From: Aquabacterium sp.
Lineage (GTDB): Bacteria > Pseudomonadota > Gammaproteobacteria > Burkholderiales > Burkholderiaceae_C
Length of the DNA: 64,000 bases
Direction: 5' to 3'
Assembly: GCF_016195855.1 (NCBI RefSeq)
Contig: NZ_JACPYU010000015.1
Span: 62,001-126,000 of the forward strand
This document shows positions 45,028 to 53,239 of the stretch, one piece after another. A program made the translations under genes and the position numbers. A model generated the notes under the pieces. It made no database searches, had not been told where the DNA came from, and worked only from the letters and a program-made list of their open reading frames with translations. Within the stretch, counting starts at the first letter, position 1. Each line of letters begins with the position of its first letter.

Positions 45028-47562
45028 TCACTGCCTCAGCGTCTTGATCGCCGCCGCACCAAGACTGAATTGATACACGATCTGCGTGATGTCCTTCGCA
45101 TTGCGCGTGAACACACTCCAGGCACTTTCGTGGTCGGTCTTTTCAGGCAGCACGATCACATCGCCTGGCAATACCGTTGCCCCCCTGACACTGCTGAACC
45201 AGCGCCCTGTATTGGTCAACACGCTACCATCTGCACGCAGCACAAAAATCTCGTCGATGTCTGCACCGCTGGTCAGACCCGATTGGTCCAGATACTGCTG
45301 CACCGATGCACCTTGCCGCCAGATCAAGGAAGACTCGGTGTTGACCGACCCCAGCACGTACACAAAGTCTGGGCGGGCGGGCACAACGAGACGATCCTGG
45401 TTCTCCAGGCGCAATGCTGGCAGCTTGTTTGGCTGCACCTGGTCGTTGTTCAGTCCGAGCATGATCCGGCCAGAGGGCTTCAGGTTACGCAAACGCTCCA
45501 AGGCCTGCTTTTGCGCCTGTGCCTCGGCCTGTACGCGGATCTGCGCCACACCGGCGTCGGATGACGACACGCTGGCCGCCGCCGCGCTCAAGCGCGTATC
45601 AACCTGCGCCTCCAACCGGCGCACCAATTGCTCCAGGTTCTGCGTCTGGGCGCGCTTGACTTCTTCACGGAAGAAACCCGATCCAAAAAGATAAGCGTCA
45701 GGCGTCAGGCCACCGGCCTTCTCGATCAGTTGGGGTAAGCCATCGCCAGGCTGCATCTGGTAGATGCCCGGTCGCTGGACCTCGCCCTCTACGCGCACAA
45801 AAACCTGGCGTTTGGCTTGGGGGACGCGCACGTCGTTGACGGAGAACACCGTGACGATGTCACCAGGCTGCAGCGCCAGGTTGTCAGGGCTGTTGGCGTC
45901 TTCCAGGGCCTTGCCCAGGCTGAATGGCAACAACTTGACCGACACGTTGACCGCGTCCACGCGCTCGATCACGGCGTAGTCCAGGTTGATTTCATCGACC
46001 AGGTTGCCGATGCGGTCTGCCAGGGTGTCAGCGTTGTCCCTCACCTCTTTGGAGGTACGAACGTAAGCGCCACGATTTTGTCCTCGTTGAAGCGGTTGCC
46101 CTCCTTGAGCCACTGCCCCATCTTGAGGCAGATACCTTGGCTGGGATGCCGATGCGTCGTCGGGGAAACCATCGGCGTTCGCCGCAAGCCGATCCTCGTC
46201 ACTGAGCATGACCTCGTTCTGACGCTTGATTGACGCACGCGACATCAAATAAGCCTTGTCAGGGATGAGATCACGGATCTTCATGCCGCTGCGCCATGGG
46301 CTGCGGATCGGCTGCGCCACATTGCCGCGCAAAGTCACCGCGTTGCCAAATTCAGGTACCAATGCCGACACCGTCAACAGGTCACCGCTGCGCAGTTTCT
46401 TGGACAAACCTTGCGCATCCAGCGCGAAGGCCTCCACCGTGCGGGCGGGCTTCTTGTTGGGATCCAGTCGCTCAAGCTGCGCGCGCTTGGGGTCTGCCAC
46501 CACAGGCAGTCCACCGGCCACGGCCAGCATGCTGCCAATGGTTTCACCGTCGCCAGCCAGTTCGTACACAGCCGAGTTGGCCACCTTGCCAGACAGCGCC
46601 ACGAAGCCCTTGGCTGCCGGGATCACGATGGTGTCGCCATCTTGCAGCTTGATGTCAGCGGACTTGTCGCCCTTGGCCAGAAAGGCATAGAGGTCCAGAT
46701 CGGTCACGGTCTTCTCGGCCCGCTTGACCTGCACATGACGCATGCTGCCGTTCTGGTTGGGGCCACCGCTGGCAAACAGGGCCGATACCAGCGTGCTGCT
46801 GCTGCTCAGGGTGTAGGAGCCGGGTTTGCGCGCCTGCCCCACCACGTACACCGTGATGCCACGCAACTGGCCCATGGTGACACTCAACTGGAAGTCACGG
46901 TAGTACTTGCCAATGGCCGCGCGGATCACATCTTCAGCCTGCGCACTGCGGATGCCGTTCAGGCTGACGGCGCCAATACGCGGAATGTGGATCATGCCGT
47001 CGCGATCAACCACGGCCCGCACATCAATGTCCACCGCACCCCAGCCGCGGATTTGCATTTCATCACCCGGCCCGACACGGTAATCAGGGGACACCGGTGC
47101 ATTGCTTTGGGGAACGTAGGCCGCAGAAGCCTGAGAAAAGAAGCTGGTTCCGAACAGCGGCAAAGCCTGCCCGGAGGTTTCCAGGACAAAGCGCTGGAAC
47201 TCATTGGGCGGCAAAGGTTTGCTTGGTATCTGTTGAGCAGACTGCGGCGTAACGGCCGTGGCCCCTTGTGGCGCGTTATTGCTGTCCAGGCCATTGCTTT
47301 GCCTGGAGTACAAGCCCGGCAAGCCGGGCAATCGGCCATCCAGGCGCAAGCTGGCGTCGCTTGACTGGGAGCCCATCAAGGCGCCTCGTGCTGCAGTGCC
47401 ATTGCCATCGGACAGCGACCCGTCGTCTATGGAAGCACTGCCCTGCCGATAAGACGAACCCGAAGACACAGTCGACTGCCCATAAGAGGGCGGCACAAAC
47501 ACGGATACAGACAACAACAAGACGAGGATTCGGCTGACCGGATGCAAACGACGCTGTGTCAT
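45028..47562 (-). CDS. Wza-type polysaccharide export protein with multiple SLBB domains
   Basis: The 844-residue protein has a signal peptide (RILVLLLSVSVFVPPSYGQ), a Ser/Asn-rich N-terminal segment, the polysaccharide-export domain SPDYRVGPGDEMQIRGWGA, and at least five SLBB-like repeats: VVGQARKPGSYTL, VALSGKVANSAVYEL, VTLRGNVAQPIRSP, RVEGEVQRPGIYQM and VLGSVNTESSLIW. This is much longer than Wza (about 380 residues) and resembles large beta-proteobacterial outer-membrane exporters. No lipobox Cys is visible. The ATG at 47562 gives the signal peptide; longer frames add a poorly matching 33 residues. It should form the exit channel for the exopolysaccharide. Confidence 0.9.
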   Translation of the reverse strand: MTQRRLHPVSRILVLLLSVSVFVPPSYGQSTVSSGSSYRQGSASIDDGSLSDGNGTAARGALMGSQSSDASLRLDGRLPGLPGLYSRQSNGLDSNNAPQGATAVTPQSAQQIPSKPLPPNEFQRFVLETSGQALPLFGTSFFSQASAAYVPQSNAPVSPDYRVGPGDEMQIRGWGAVDIDVRAVVDRDGMIHIPRIGAVSLNGIRSAQAEDVIRAAIGKYYRDFQLSVTMGQLRGITVYVVGQARKPGSYTLSSSSTLVSALFASGGPNQNGSMRHVQVKRAEKTVTDLDLYAFLAKGDKSADIKLQDGDTIVIPAAKGFVALSGKVANSAVYELAGDGETIGSMLAVAGGLPVVADPKRAQLERLDPNKKPARTVEAFALDAQGLSKKLRSGDLLTVSALVPEFGNAVTLRGNVAQPIRSPWRSGMKIRDLIPDKAYLMSRASIKRQNEVMLSDEDRLAANADGFPDDASASQPRYLPQDGAVAQGGQPLQRGQNRGAYVRTSKEVRDNADTLADRIGNLVDEINLDYAVIERVDAVNVSVKLLPFSLGKALEDANSPDNLALQPGDIVTVFSVNDVRVPQAKRQVFVRVEGEVQRPGIYQMQPGDGLPQLIEKAGGLTPDAYLFGSGFFREEVKRAQTQNLEQLVRRLEAQVDTRLSAAAASVSSSDAGVAQIRVQAEAQAQKQALERLRNLKPSGRIMLGLNNDQVQPNKLPALRLENQDRLVVPARPDFVYVLGSVNTESSLIWRQGASVQQYLDQSGLTSGADIDEIFVLRADGSVLTNTGRWFSSVRGATVLPGDVIVLPEKTDHESAWSVFTRNAKDITQIVYQFSLGAAAIKTLRQ

Positions 47563-47800
47563 GACCCCAATTCTTTCATCTGAAAAGCTCGCCGCATTGT
47601 AGAGGTCGCTCCTCCCGTGAATCGGGGCGTTGCGCTGACGCGACCGCACCCCGGTTTCCACCCAATCCGATTTTCAGACATGTCGATAGTCAAAGTTTAT
47701 TAATGACATCAAATCGATTGACTTCCAAAATCAGCACCACAGACCTAAAGTGACCCCATCGCAGTCGCAAACGTCTTACGACACCCTAAGGAGCCACAAC
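47563..47800. promoter_or_regulatory. Divergent intergenic region, exporter / rubrerythrin
   Basis: The 238-nt gap has an AT-rich stretch (about 47680-47740) with GATAGTCAAAGTTTATTAAT and TTGACT at 47718-47723, which could be a -35 box. A clear -10 box at the right distance is not evident. AAGGAG precedes the rubrerythrin ATG. It probably carries divergent promoters, with oxidative-stress regulation of the rubrerythrin side possible. Confidence 0.4.
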
Positions 47801-48286
47801 ATGAGCACCCCCTTCCACGATCCCAAGTCGGTCACCATCCAGAACCTGGAGGCCGCTTTCGCGGGTGAGTCGATGGCCCACATCAAGTACCGTTACTTCG
47901 CCAAGCTCTGCCGCGAGATGGGCGACGAAGAAACCGCCAAGCACTTCGAGCACACCGCCGACCAGGAAATCTTGCACGCCTTCGGCCACCTGGACCTGCT
48001 CTTCCCCAAGGGCAACATGACGCCGGCCAAGGCCCTGCAGTTCGCCATCGAAGGCGAAACCTACGAGTACACGACCATGTACCCGAGCTTCAGAAATGCC
48101 GCAGTTGAGGAAGGCCGCACGGATGCCGTCAAGGAAATCGACGAGCAGATCGCCGAGTCCAAGGAGCACGCGGCACAATTCAAGGCTGTGCTCGAAAAGG
48201 CGGCCAAGCGCTTTGCCGCGCTGGCCAAGGTCGAGGAAAAGCACGCGAACGCCTACCAGGCGGTGCTGGACAAGATCACGGCCTGA
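47801..48286 (+). CDS. Rubrerythrin, ferritin-like domain only
   Basis: The 161-residue protein has the di-iron ferritin-like fold of rubrerythrin: NLEAAFAGESMAHIKYRYFA provides the first Glu/His set, TADQEILHAFGHLD (ExxH) the second, with further Glu residues in the C-terminal helices (EGETYEYTT, EEKHANAY). It reduces hydrogen peroxide using electrons from rubredoxin. The usual C-terminal rubredoxin domain (two CxxC) is missing, and rubredoxin is a separate gene 147 nt downstream. The start at 47801 has AAGGAG 7 nt upstream. Confidence 0.9.
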   Translation: MSTPFHDPKSVTIQNLEAAFAGESMAHIKYRYFAKLCREMGDEETAKHFEHTADQEILHAFGHLDLLFPKGNMTPAKALQFAIEGETYEYTTMYPSFRNAAVEEGRTDAVKEIDEQIAESKEHAAQFKAVLEKAAKRFAALAKVEEKHANAYQAVLDKITA

Positions 48287-48433
48287 TTGCCTGGCGAGCG
48301 CGCCTCAAGGCGCCCACGTTAAACGCCGACATCGTTGTGCGTGGCGCCGAAACCCCCTTTTTGACGCTTGCAAGCCCGGGGCGCAGCCTTAACTTGCATC
48401 AGAATCCACCCCCGTTTTTGGAAGATATTGCTC

Positions 48434-48598
48434 ATGAAAACCTATCAATGCGTTGTTTGCGGTTTTGTGTATGACGAAGCCAAGGGCATGCCTGAAGACG
48501 GCATCGCGCCCGGCACCAAATGGGAAGACGTGCCCGCCACGTGGGAATGCCCGGACTGCGGCGTGGGCAAGTCCGACTTCGAAATGATCGAGATCTGA
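48434..48598 (+). CDS. Rubredoxin
   Basis: The 54-residue protein has the two iron-binding pairs CVVCG and CPDCG and the typical [19 protein letters not shown] segment (first part cited). It carries single electrons between a reductase and an acceptor. It is followed 1 nt later by the reductase gene and preceded by rubrerythrin, so the three make one electron path. The frame extends upstream but only the ATG at 48434 fits rubredoxin length. Confidence 0.96.
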   Translation: MKTYQCVVCGFVYDEAKGMPEDGIAPGTKWEDVPATWECPDCGVGKSDFEMIEI

Positions 48599-48599
48599 T

Positions 48600-49775
48600 A
48601 TGAGCGAAGCGGTCGTCATCATCGGCTCTGGCCTGGCTGGCTACAACGTGGCCCGCGAGTTGCGCAAGGCCGACGCCAATGTGCCCATCGTCGTCGTCAG
48701 CCGGGACCATGCGGGCTTTTATTCCAAGCCCATGTTGTCCAACGCGCTGGCAGGCAAGAAGACAGCGGCCACGCTGGTGATGAAGCCCGCCGAGAAGATG
48801 TCCGAGGACATCAAGGGCCGCGTGATCGCCAACAGCGCGGTCACCGGCATCGACACCCAGGCGCGCACCGTGACGCTGGCCAGCGGCGAAGTGCTGGCCT
48901 ACCGTGACCTGGTGCTGGCCTTGGGTGCCGACCCGATCCGGCTGCCCCTGCAAGGGGATGCGGCCGACACGGTGCTGTCGGTCAATGACCTGGATGATTT
49001 TGCGAAGTTCGCCGAGGCGCTGGACACGGCCGCCGGCGGCCAGCCCGTCAAGCGCGTGGCCATTCTGGGCGCAGGCCTGATCGGCTGTGAATTCGCCAAT
49101 GACCTGCTGCATCGGGGCATCGAGCCCACGGTGCTGGACCTGGCAGACCGCGCCCTGGCCCGCCTGCTGCCCACCGAGGCCAGTGCCCGCCTGCAGGACA
49201 AGCTGCAAGCTGGTGGCACGATCTTCCGCTTCGGTGTGGGCGTGCGCAGCGTGGACAAGGCCGATGCTGGCCTCAAGCTCACGCTCAGCGATGGCAGCAC
49301 GATGCAGGCTGACCTGGTGCTGTCGGCCATTGGCCTCAAGCCCCGCACACACCTGGCAACCGAAGCGGGCGTGCTCACGGGCCGTGGCGTGATGGTCAAC
49401 CGCGAGCTGGCCACCAATGTGCCACACGTCTATGCCGTAGGTGATTGCGCTGAAGTGCAAGGCCACCTGCTGCCCTATGTGCTGCCGCTGATGGCGCAGG
49501 CACGCGCCCTGGCCGCCACCTTGGCTGGCAAACCGACCCCGGTGTCCTACCCGGCCATGCCTGTGGTGGTGAAGACACCGGCCTGGCCCACCGTGGTGTG
49601 CCCCCCACCGCCCCATGCCGCGGGCACCTGGACGGTCAAGGCCGATGAAGAGTCGATCGAAGCGCGCTTTACCGCTGCCGACAACCCAGAACAACTGCTG
49701 GGCTTCGCCCTGCAAGGCAAGGCCGTGACGCAACGTCAGGCCATGGCCGCCCTGGTGCCTGCCGTCCTGGCCTGA
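48600..49775 (+). CDS. FAD-dependent rubredoxin-NAD(+) reductase
   Basis: A 391-residue pyridine-nucleotide disulfide oxidoreductase-type flavoprotein. It has the FAD motif VIIGSGLAGYNVA (GxGxxG 9-14), the NAD motif VAILGAGLIGCEFA, and the second FAD motif VYAVGDCAEVQG. No redox-active CxxxxC is seen, which fits rubredoxin reductase rather than a disulfide reductase. It should take electrons from NAD(P)H to rubredoxin and so feed rubrerythrin. Its start is 1 nt after the rubredoxin stop. Confidence 0.9.
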   Translation: MSEAVVIIGSGLAGYNVARELRKADANVPIVVVSRDHAGFYSKPMLSNALAGKKTAATLVMKPAEKMSEDIKGRVIANSAVTGIDTQARTVTLASGEVLAYRDLVLALGADPIRLPLQGDAADTVLSVNDLDDFAKFAEALDTAAGGQPVKRVAILGAGLIGCEFANDLLHRGIEPTVLDLADRALARLLPTEASARLQDKLQAGGTIFRFGVGVRSVDKADAGLKLTLSDGSTMQADLVLSAIGLKPRTHLATEAGVLTGRGVMVNRELATNVPHVYAVGDCAEVQGHLLPYVLPLMAQARALAATLAGKPTPVSYPAMPVVVKTPAWPTVVCPPPPHAAGTWTVKADEESIEARFTAADNPEQLLGFALQGKAVTQRQAMAALVPAVLA

Positions 49776-49816
49776 GCACCCTGCATGTTGCAAACCGGCC
49801 TGTCGCCGTGAGGCGA

Positions 49817-50158
49817 TCAGCGCCCGGTTTGGACTCTCACGCGGATTGCGTTAACCTTGAGCCCCTTTTTGGCCAGCACCTCGATCAGGCGCGGCTGAAG
49901 CTGACGCAACTTGGCTGACACGGCCGAGTTGGCCGCCAGCAGCGTCCAGCCCTCGTCATCCACCGGGCCCGCCTTCACATAGGCGGCCATGGCGGGCGGC
50001 AGGCTGGGCTTGATGGCCTCCAGGCAGTCTTGAGACAACTGCAGCCGCTTGAGCAGGCTACCCAGTTGATTCGAGCGTCCCATGGCCTGCGTCACCTGAG
50101 GAACATCAGGTGTCATCGGCTTGTAGGTAGAGGTGCGGGTGTAGCGGCTCGCGCTCAT
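49817..50158 (-). CDS. DciA-family protein (DUF721)
   Basis: The 113-residue protein has the small DUF721/DciA core: LGSLLKRLQLSQDCLEAIKP and the C-terminal strands WTLLAANSAVSAKLRQLQPRL (first part cited) and VNAIRVRVQ. DciA family members load or assist the replicative helicase DnaB. It is shorter than typical DciA (about 150-200 residues), consistent with a minimal form. It is divergent from the M23 peptidase gene by 44 nt. Confidence 0.82.
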   Translation of the reverse strand: MSASRYTRTSTYKPMTPDVPQVTQAMGRSNQLGSLLKRLQLSQDCLEAIKPSLPPAMAAYVKAGPVDDEGWTLLAANSAVSAKLRQLQPRLIEVLAKKGLKVNAIRVRVQTGR

Positions 50159-50202
50159 GGCAAAGTGCTCAAGACGTCAGGTTTGATGCGGAAGGTTCTT
50201 GC

Positions 50203-51180
50203 ATGCAGATTTTGATCACAACCGGCGTCCTGTCGCGAACCCGGGTGGTGCAGTTTACGCCCCTCACCCTGATGCTGGCGCTGGTGGCCATGGCCCTGCC
50301 CATGATGGTGCTCAGCCTGATGCTCTACCACGCGGTGGTGCTCAAGGCCGCGCACGAGCACTGGCCCATCATCTCGCAAGCGGTGCGCTATGTAGAGAAG
50401 CAAGAGCTGGCCCAGCGTGATCGCTACATGCGCGAGAACCTGGACGCCATGGCCGAGAAGGTGGGCGACCTGCAAGCCAAGCTGATGCGCCTGGAAGCCG
50501 TCAGTGAGCGCGTGGCGGGCATGGCGGGCATGAAGCCCGATGAGCTCAAGAAGATCGAGGCCGAGCCCAAAGGCGCCAGTGGCGGCCCGTTGGTCAGCAT
50601 GCTGGAAACACGCCCCTCTGCCCGCACCCTGGACGAGCTCAACAACCAGATGGGCAACCTGCAGGCCATGAGCGAACGCGACAGCGACCTCTTCACGCTG
50701 ATCGAGTCCCACCTCTTCGAGAAGCGCCTGGAAGCCTTGATGGTGCCCAGCAGTGCGCCGGTGGAAGGCCCGATCGGCTCGGGCTTTGGCTTCCGCACCG
50801 ACCCCTTCACCCACCGCCCGGCCCTGCACACCGGGCTGGATTTCCCGGCCGACCCGGGCACGTCCATCCTGGCCGCCGCCGGTGGGGTGGTCTTGTCTGC
50901 GGGGCCGCATCCCCAATATGGCCAGTTGGTTGAACTCGACCACGGCAATGGCCTGGTGACGCGCTATGCGCACACCTCGCGCATGCTGGTCAAGCAGGGC
51001 GACCTGGTCAAACGCGGCCAGAAGATCGCCGAAGTTGGCAACACTGGCCGCTCCACCGGGCCCCACCTGCACTTTGAAGTGCTGGTGGAAGGCGTGCAGC
51101 AGAACCCGGCCAAGTTCCTGGCCAGCCAAGGGGCTGTTTCGACGGCTTCACAAAAGAGCAACACGGTTTCGCTAAAGTAA
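50203..51180 (+). CDS. M23 family metallopeptidase with coiled-coil linker
   Basis: The protein has a membrane segment at residues 19-47, then a coiled coil (about 70-120) and a lysostaphin-type M23 domain (about 185-305). Metal and catalytic residues can be seen: His209 and Asp213 in HTGLDFP, His257 in RYAHTS, and HLHFE with His288 and His290. All expected residues are present, so the peptidase is probably active on peptidoglycan cross-bridges. It may be controlled by a divisome or envelope partner. The ATG follows a region divergent from the DciA-like gene. Confidence 0.92.
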   Translation: MQILITTGVLSRTRVVQFTPLTLMLALVAMALPMMVLSLMLYHAVVLKAAHEHWPIISQAVRYVEKQELAQRDRYMRENLDAMAEKVGDLQAKLMRLEAVSERVAGMAGMKPDELKKIEAEPKGASGGPLVSMLETRPSARTLDELNNQMGNLQAMSERDSDLFTLIESHLFEKRLEALMVPSSAPVEGPIGSGFGFRTDPFTHRPALHTGLDFPADPGTSILAAAGGVVLSAGPHPQYGQLVELDHGNGLVTRYAHTSRMLVKQGDLVKRGQKIAEVGNTGRSTGPHLHFEVLVEGVQQNPAKFLASQGAVSTASQKSNTVSLK

Positions 51181-51186
51181 GCGCCC

Positions 51187-51510
51187 ATGCAGGGTCGTAC
51201 ACACCGCCGTACCAACTACCTTATGGGCTGGCACCTGCTGCTGGCCCTGGTCATGCTGCTCATGCAGCAGGCCGGGCTGCGGCACGCCCTGCAACACGCC
51301 GCGCGTGATGACGGTGCCCCCACCCACACGGTCTGTGTGGAGTGCCTGGCCCACCATGCCAGCGACAGCGGTGTGGCGCCCACCGTGCCCACCCTGGCCC
51401 AGGCCACCTTTGAGCATGTGCTGACTGCGGATGCCGCACAGCCGCAATGTGCTCAAGGCGTGGCCTGCGTTTACCTGTCCCGCGCCCCGCCCCTGGTCCT
51501 TGCTGCCTGA
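51187..51510 (+). CDS. Small Cys/His-rich exported protein (DUF2946-like)
   Basis: The 107-residue protein has an N-terminal hydrophobic segment (MGWHLLLALVMLLMQQAGL), then a short soluble region with HTVCVECLAHHAS, a CxxC-HH pattern suited to metal binding, and a second pair in PQCAQGVAC. It resembles DUF2946 proteins found near metal-transport genes, though the match is loose. It starts 6 nt after the M23 gene and is followed by the outer-membrane barrel and znuA-like genes. A role as metal carrier or sensor is an inference. Confidence 0.6.
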   Translation: MQGRTHRRTNYLMGWHLLLALVMLLMQQAGLRHALQHAARDDGAPTHTVCVECLAHHASDSGVAPTVPTLAQATFEHVLTADAAQPQCAQGVACVYLSRAPPLVLAA

Positions 51511-51625
51511 TTCACCTTGTGCCTTGCCGGCCTGACGCTGCCTTGTGGCGGTGACTCGGCAAGCGCTGACAACTGAACCACTCGGCCTGCGCCCATGCGC
51601 GCATGGCCCGCAAGAGACCATCATC

Positions 51626-53215
51626 ATGCTGAATTTTCCGTCCGGCCAGGCAGGCCTGGGCGCACGCCGTGCTGGCTGCGCCATCGCCCCATCCTCCACC
51701 TTCATCACCCGCCCTCGGCTGCTCACACTGAGCCTGCTGATGGCGATGGGCGCCAGCTCGCCATCCGCCCATGCAGCAGCCAAGGCACCCCAGGCCACGC
51801 TGAGCGAGATGCGCAAGCAAATCGACGACCTGCGCGCGCAATACGAAGCCCGCCTCAAGGCGCTTGAAAACAAGCTGGCGCAAATGCAGCAGGAGCGCCA
51901 GGCTCAGCAAGGGCAGCAAGCTCAACAGGCGTCAGCATCAACACCGGCTGCGACAGCATCGGCATCGCCTGCCACCAACAGTGCAGCACCAGCCCCATTG
52001 GCCGCAACGCCACCCGACGCGCCCGCCATGGCCGCCACAGCGCCAGCAGCGGCAACTGCCGACACCCAGGCCAGCGCCAACGGCTTCAACCCCGCCGTGT
52101 CGGTGATCCTGAGCGGCACCTATGCCAGCCTGTCCAAAGACCCAGGCACCTGGAAGCTCAGTGGCTTCGTGCCCAGTGGTGACGAGATTGGCCCAGGCGG
52201 CCGAGGCTTCCGCCTGGGTGAATCCGAGTTCGGCCTGAGCGCCAACATCGATCCCTGGTTCTACGGCGCCTTGACCTTGTCGGTCGCCCCTGACGACAAG
52301 ATCTCTGCAGAAGAAGCCTTTGTGCAAACCACCGCCCTGCCCGATGGCCTGAAGATCAAGGCCGGGCGCTTCTTCTCGGGCCTGGGCTACCTCAATGAGC
52401 AGCACGCCCACACCTGGGACTTTGTCGATGCGCCGCTGGCCTATCAGGCCTTCCTGGGTGGCCAGTACAAGCAGGAAGGGCTGCAGGCCAAATGGCTCTT
52501 GCCCACCGACCAGTTCATCGAGCTGGGTGCGGAGCTGGGCAATGGCCACGGCTTCCCGGGCAATGACCGCAACCGCAACGCGGCAGGCTCGATGGCCTTG
52601 TTTGCCCACACGGGCGGCGACATCGGTGACAGCCACAGCTGGCGTGCCGGCGCATCCTGGCTTCGCACCCAGGCCACCAACCGCAGTTGGGACGACACCA
52701 ACAGCGCCGACCAGAACGTGACCAACGCCTTCAGCGGCCAGAGCCGCATCTGGGCATTGGATGGCGTGTGGAAATGGGCCCCGCACGGCAACGGCACCCG
52801 CACCAACTTCAAGCTGCAAGGCGAGTACTTCCGCAGGACCGAGACCGGCCAGTTGACCTATGCGTACGCTGACCCCGACAACCTGGGCCTGAGCGCCAAC
52901 ACGGACGCCTACCGCAGCGCCCAGTCAGGCTGGTACCTGCAAGGCATCTACCAGTTCATGCCCGCCTGGCGCGTCGGCCTGCGTCATGACCGCTTGGACA
53001 GCGGCAAGGTGGACTACGCCAGCAATGCGGCCAACTTCATCGCCACGGGCACCAAGCCCCAGCGCGACAGCGTGATGCTGGACTGGTCGCCCAGCGAGTT
53101 CAGCCGCGTGAGGCTGCAGCTGAACAACGACCGCTCGCGGGAAGGCGTCAATGACAGGCAGCTCTTCCTGCAGTACCAGATGAGCCTGGGCGCCCACGGC
53201 GCGCACAGCTACTGA
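51626..53215 (+). CDS. Outer-membrane beta-barrel protein, probable metal-uptake porin
   Basis: The protein has a long N-terminal region with a hydrophobic segment ending near AHA (about residue 50), a predicted coiled coil (EMRKQIDDLRAQYEARLKAL, about 60-85), a Gln/Ala/Thr-rich linker and then a barrel with many aromatic, alternating strands ending in SLGAHGAHSY. The RGFRLGESEFGLSANI strand and the hairpins are typical of porin-like or TonB-independent barrels. The ATG at 51626 puts the signal segment at a normal position. Located before znuA- and znuB-like genes, it probably admits zinc or a zinc complex; this is context only. Confidence 0.75.
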   Translation: MLNFPSGQAGLGARRAGCAIAPSSTFITRPRLLTLSLLMAMGASSPSAHAAAKAPQATLSEMRKQIDDLRAQYEARLKALENKLAQMQQERQAQQGQQAQQASASTPAATASASPATNSAAPAPLAATPPDAPAMAATAPAAATADTQASANGFNPAVSVILSGTYASLSKDPGTWKLSGFVPSGDEIGPGGRGFRLGESEFGLSANIDPWFYGALTLSVAPDDKISAEEAFVQTTALPDGLKIKAGRFFSGLGYLNEQHAHTWDFVDAPLAYQAFLGGQYKQEGLQAKWLLPTDQFIELGAELGNGHGFPGNDRNRNAAGSMALFAHTGGDIGDSHSWRAGASWLRTQATNRSWDDTNSADQNVTNAFSGQSRIWALDGVWKWAPHGNGTRTNFKLQGEYFRRTETGQLTYAYADPDNLGLSANTDAYRSAQSGWYLQGIYQFMPAWRVGLRHDRLDSGKVDYASNAANFIATGTKPQRDSVMLDWSPSEFSRVRLQLNNDRSREGVNDRQLFLQYQMSLGAHGAHSY

Positions 53216-53239
53216 TCGGCCAGATCAAGGAGCCCCACC

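Noticed and set aside
47680-47740. Possible OxyR-type operator before rubrerythrin
   Set aside because: ATAG-N7-TTAT spacing resembles an OxyR half-site, but the remaining elements do not match, so I do not call it.
48300-48313. Hairpin after rubrerythrin as terminator
   Set aside because: GCGCC-TCAA-GGCGC is short and has no T-run; not called.
51511-51625. Zur box before the metal-uptake genes
   Set aside because: I looked for an AT-rich palindrome of the Zur type in this 115-nt gap and found none.
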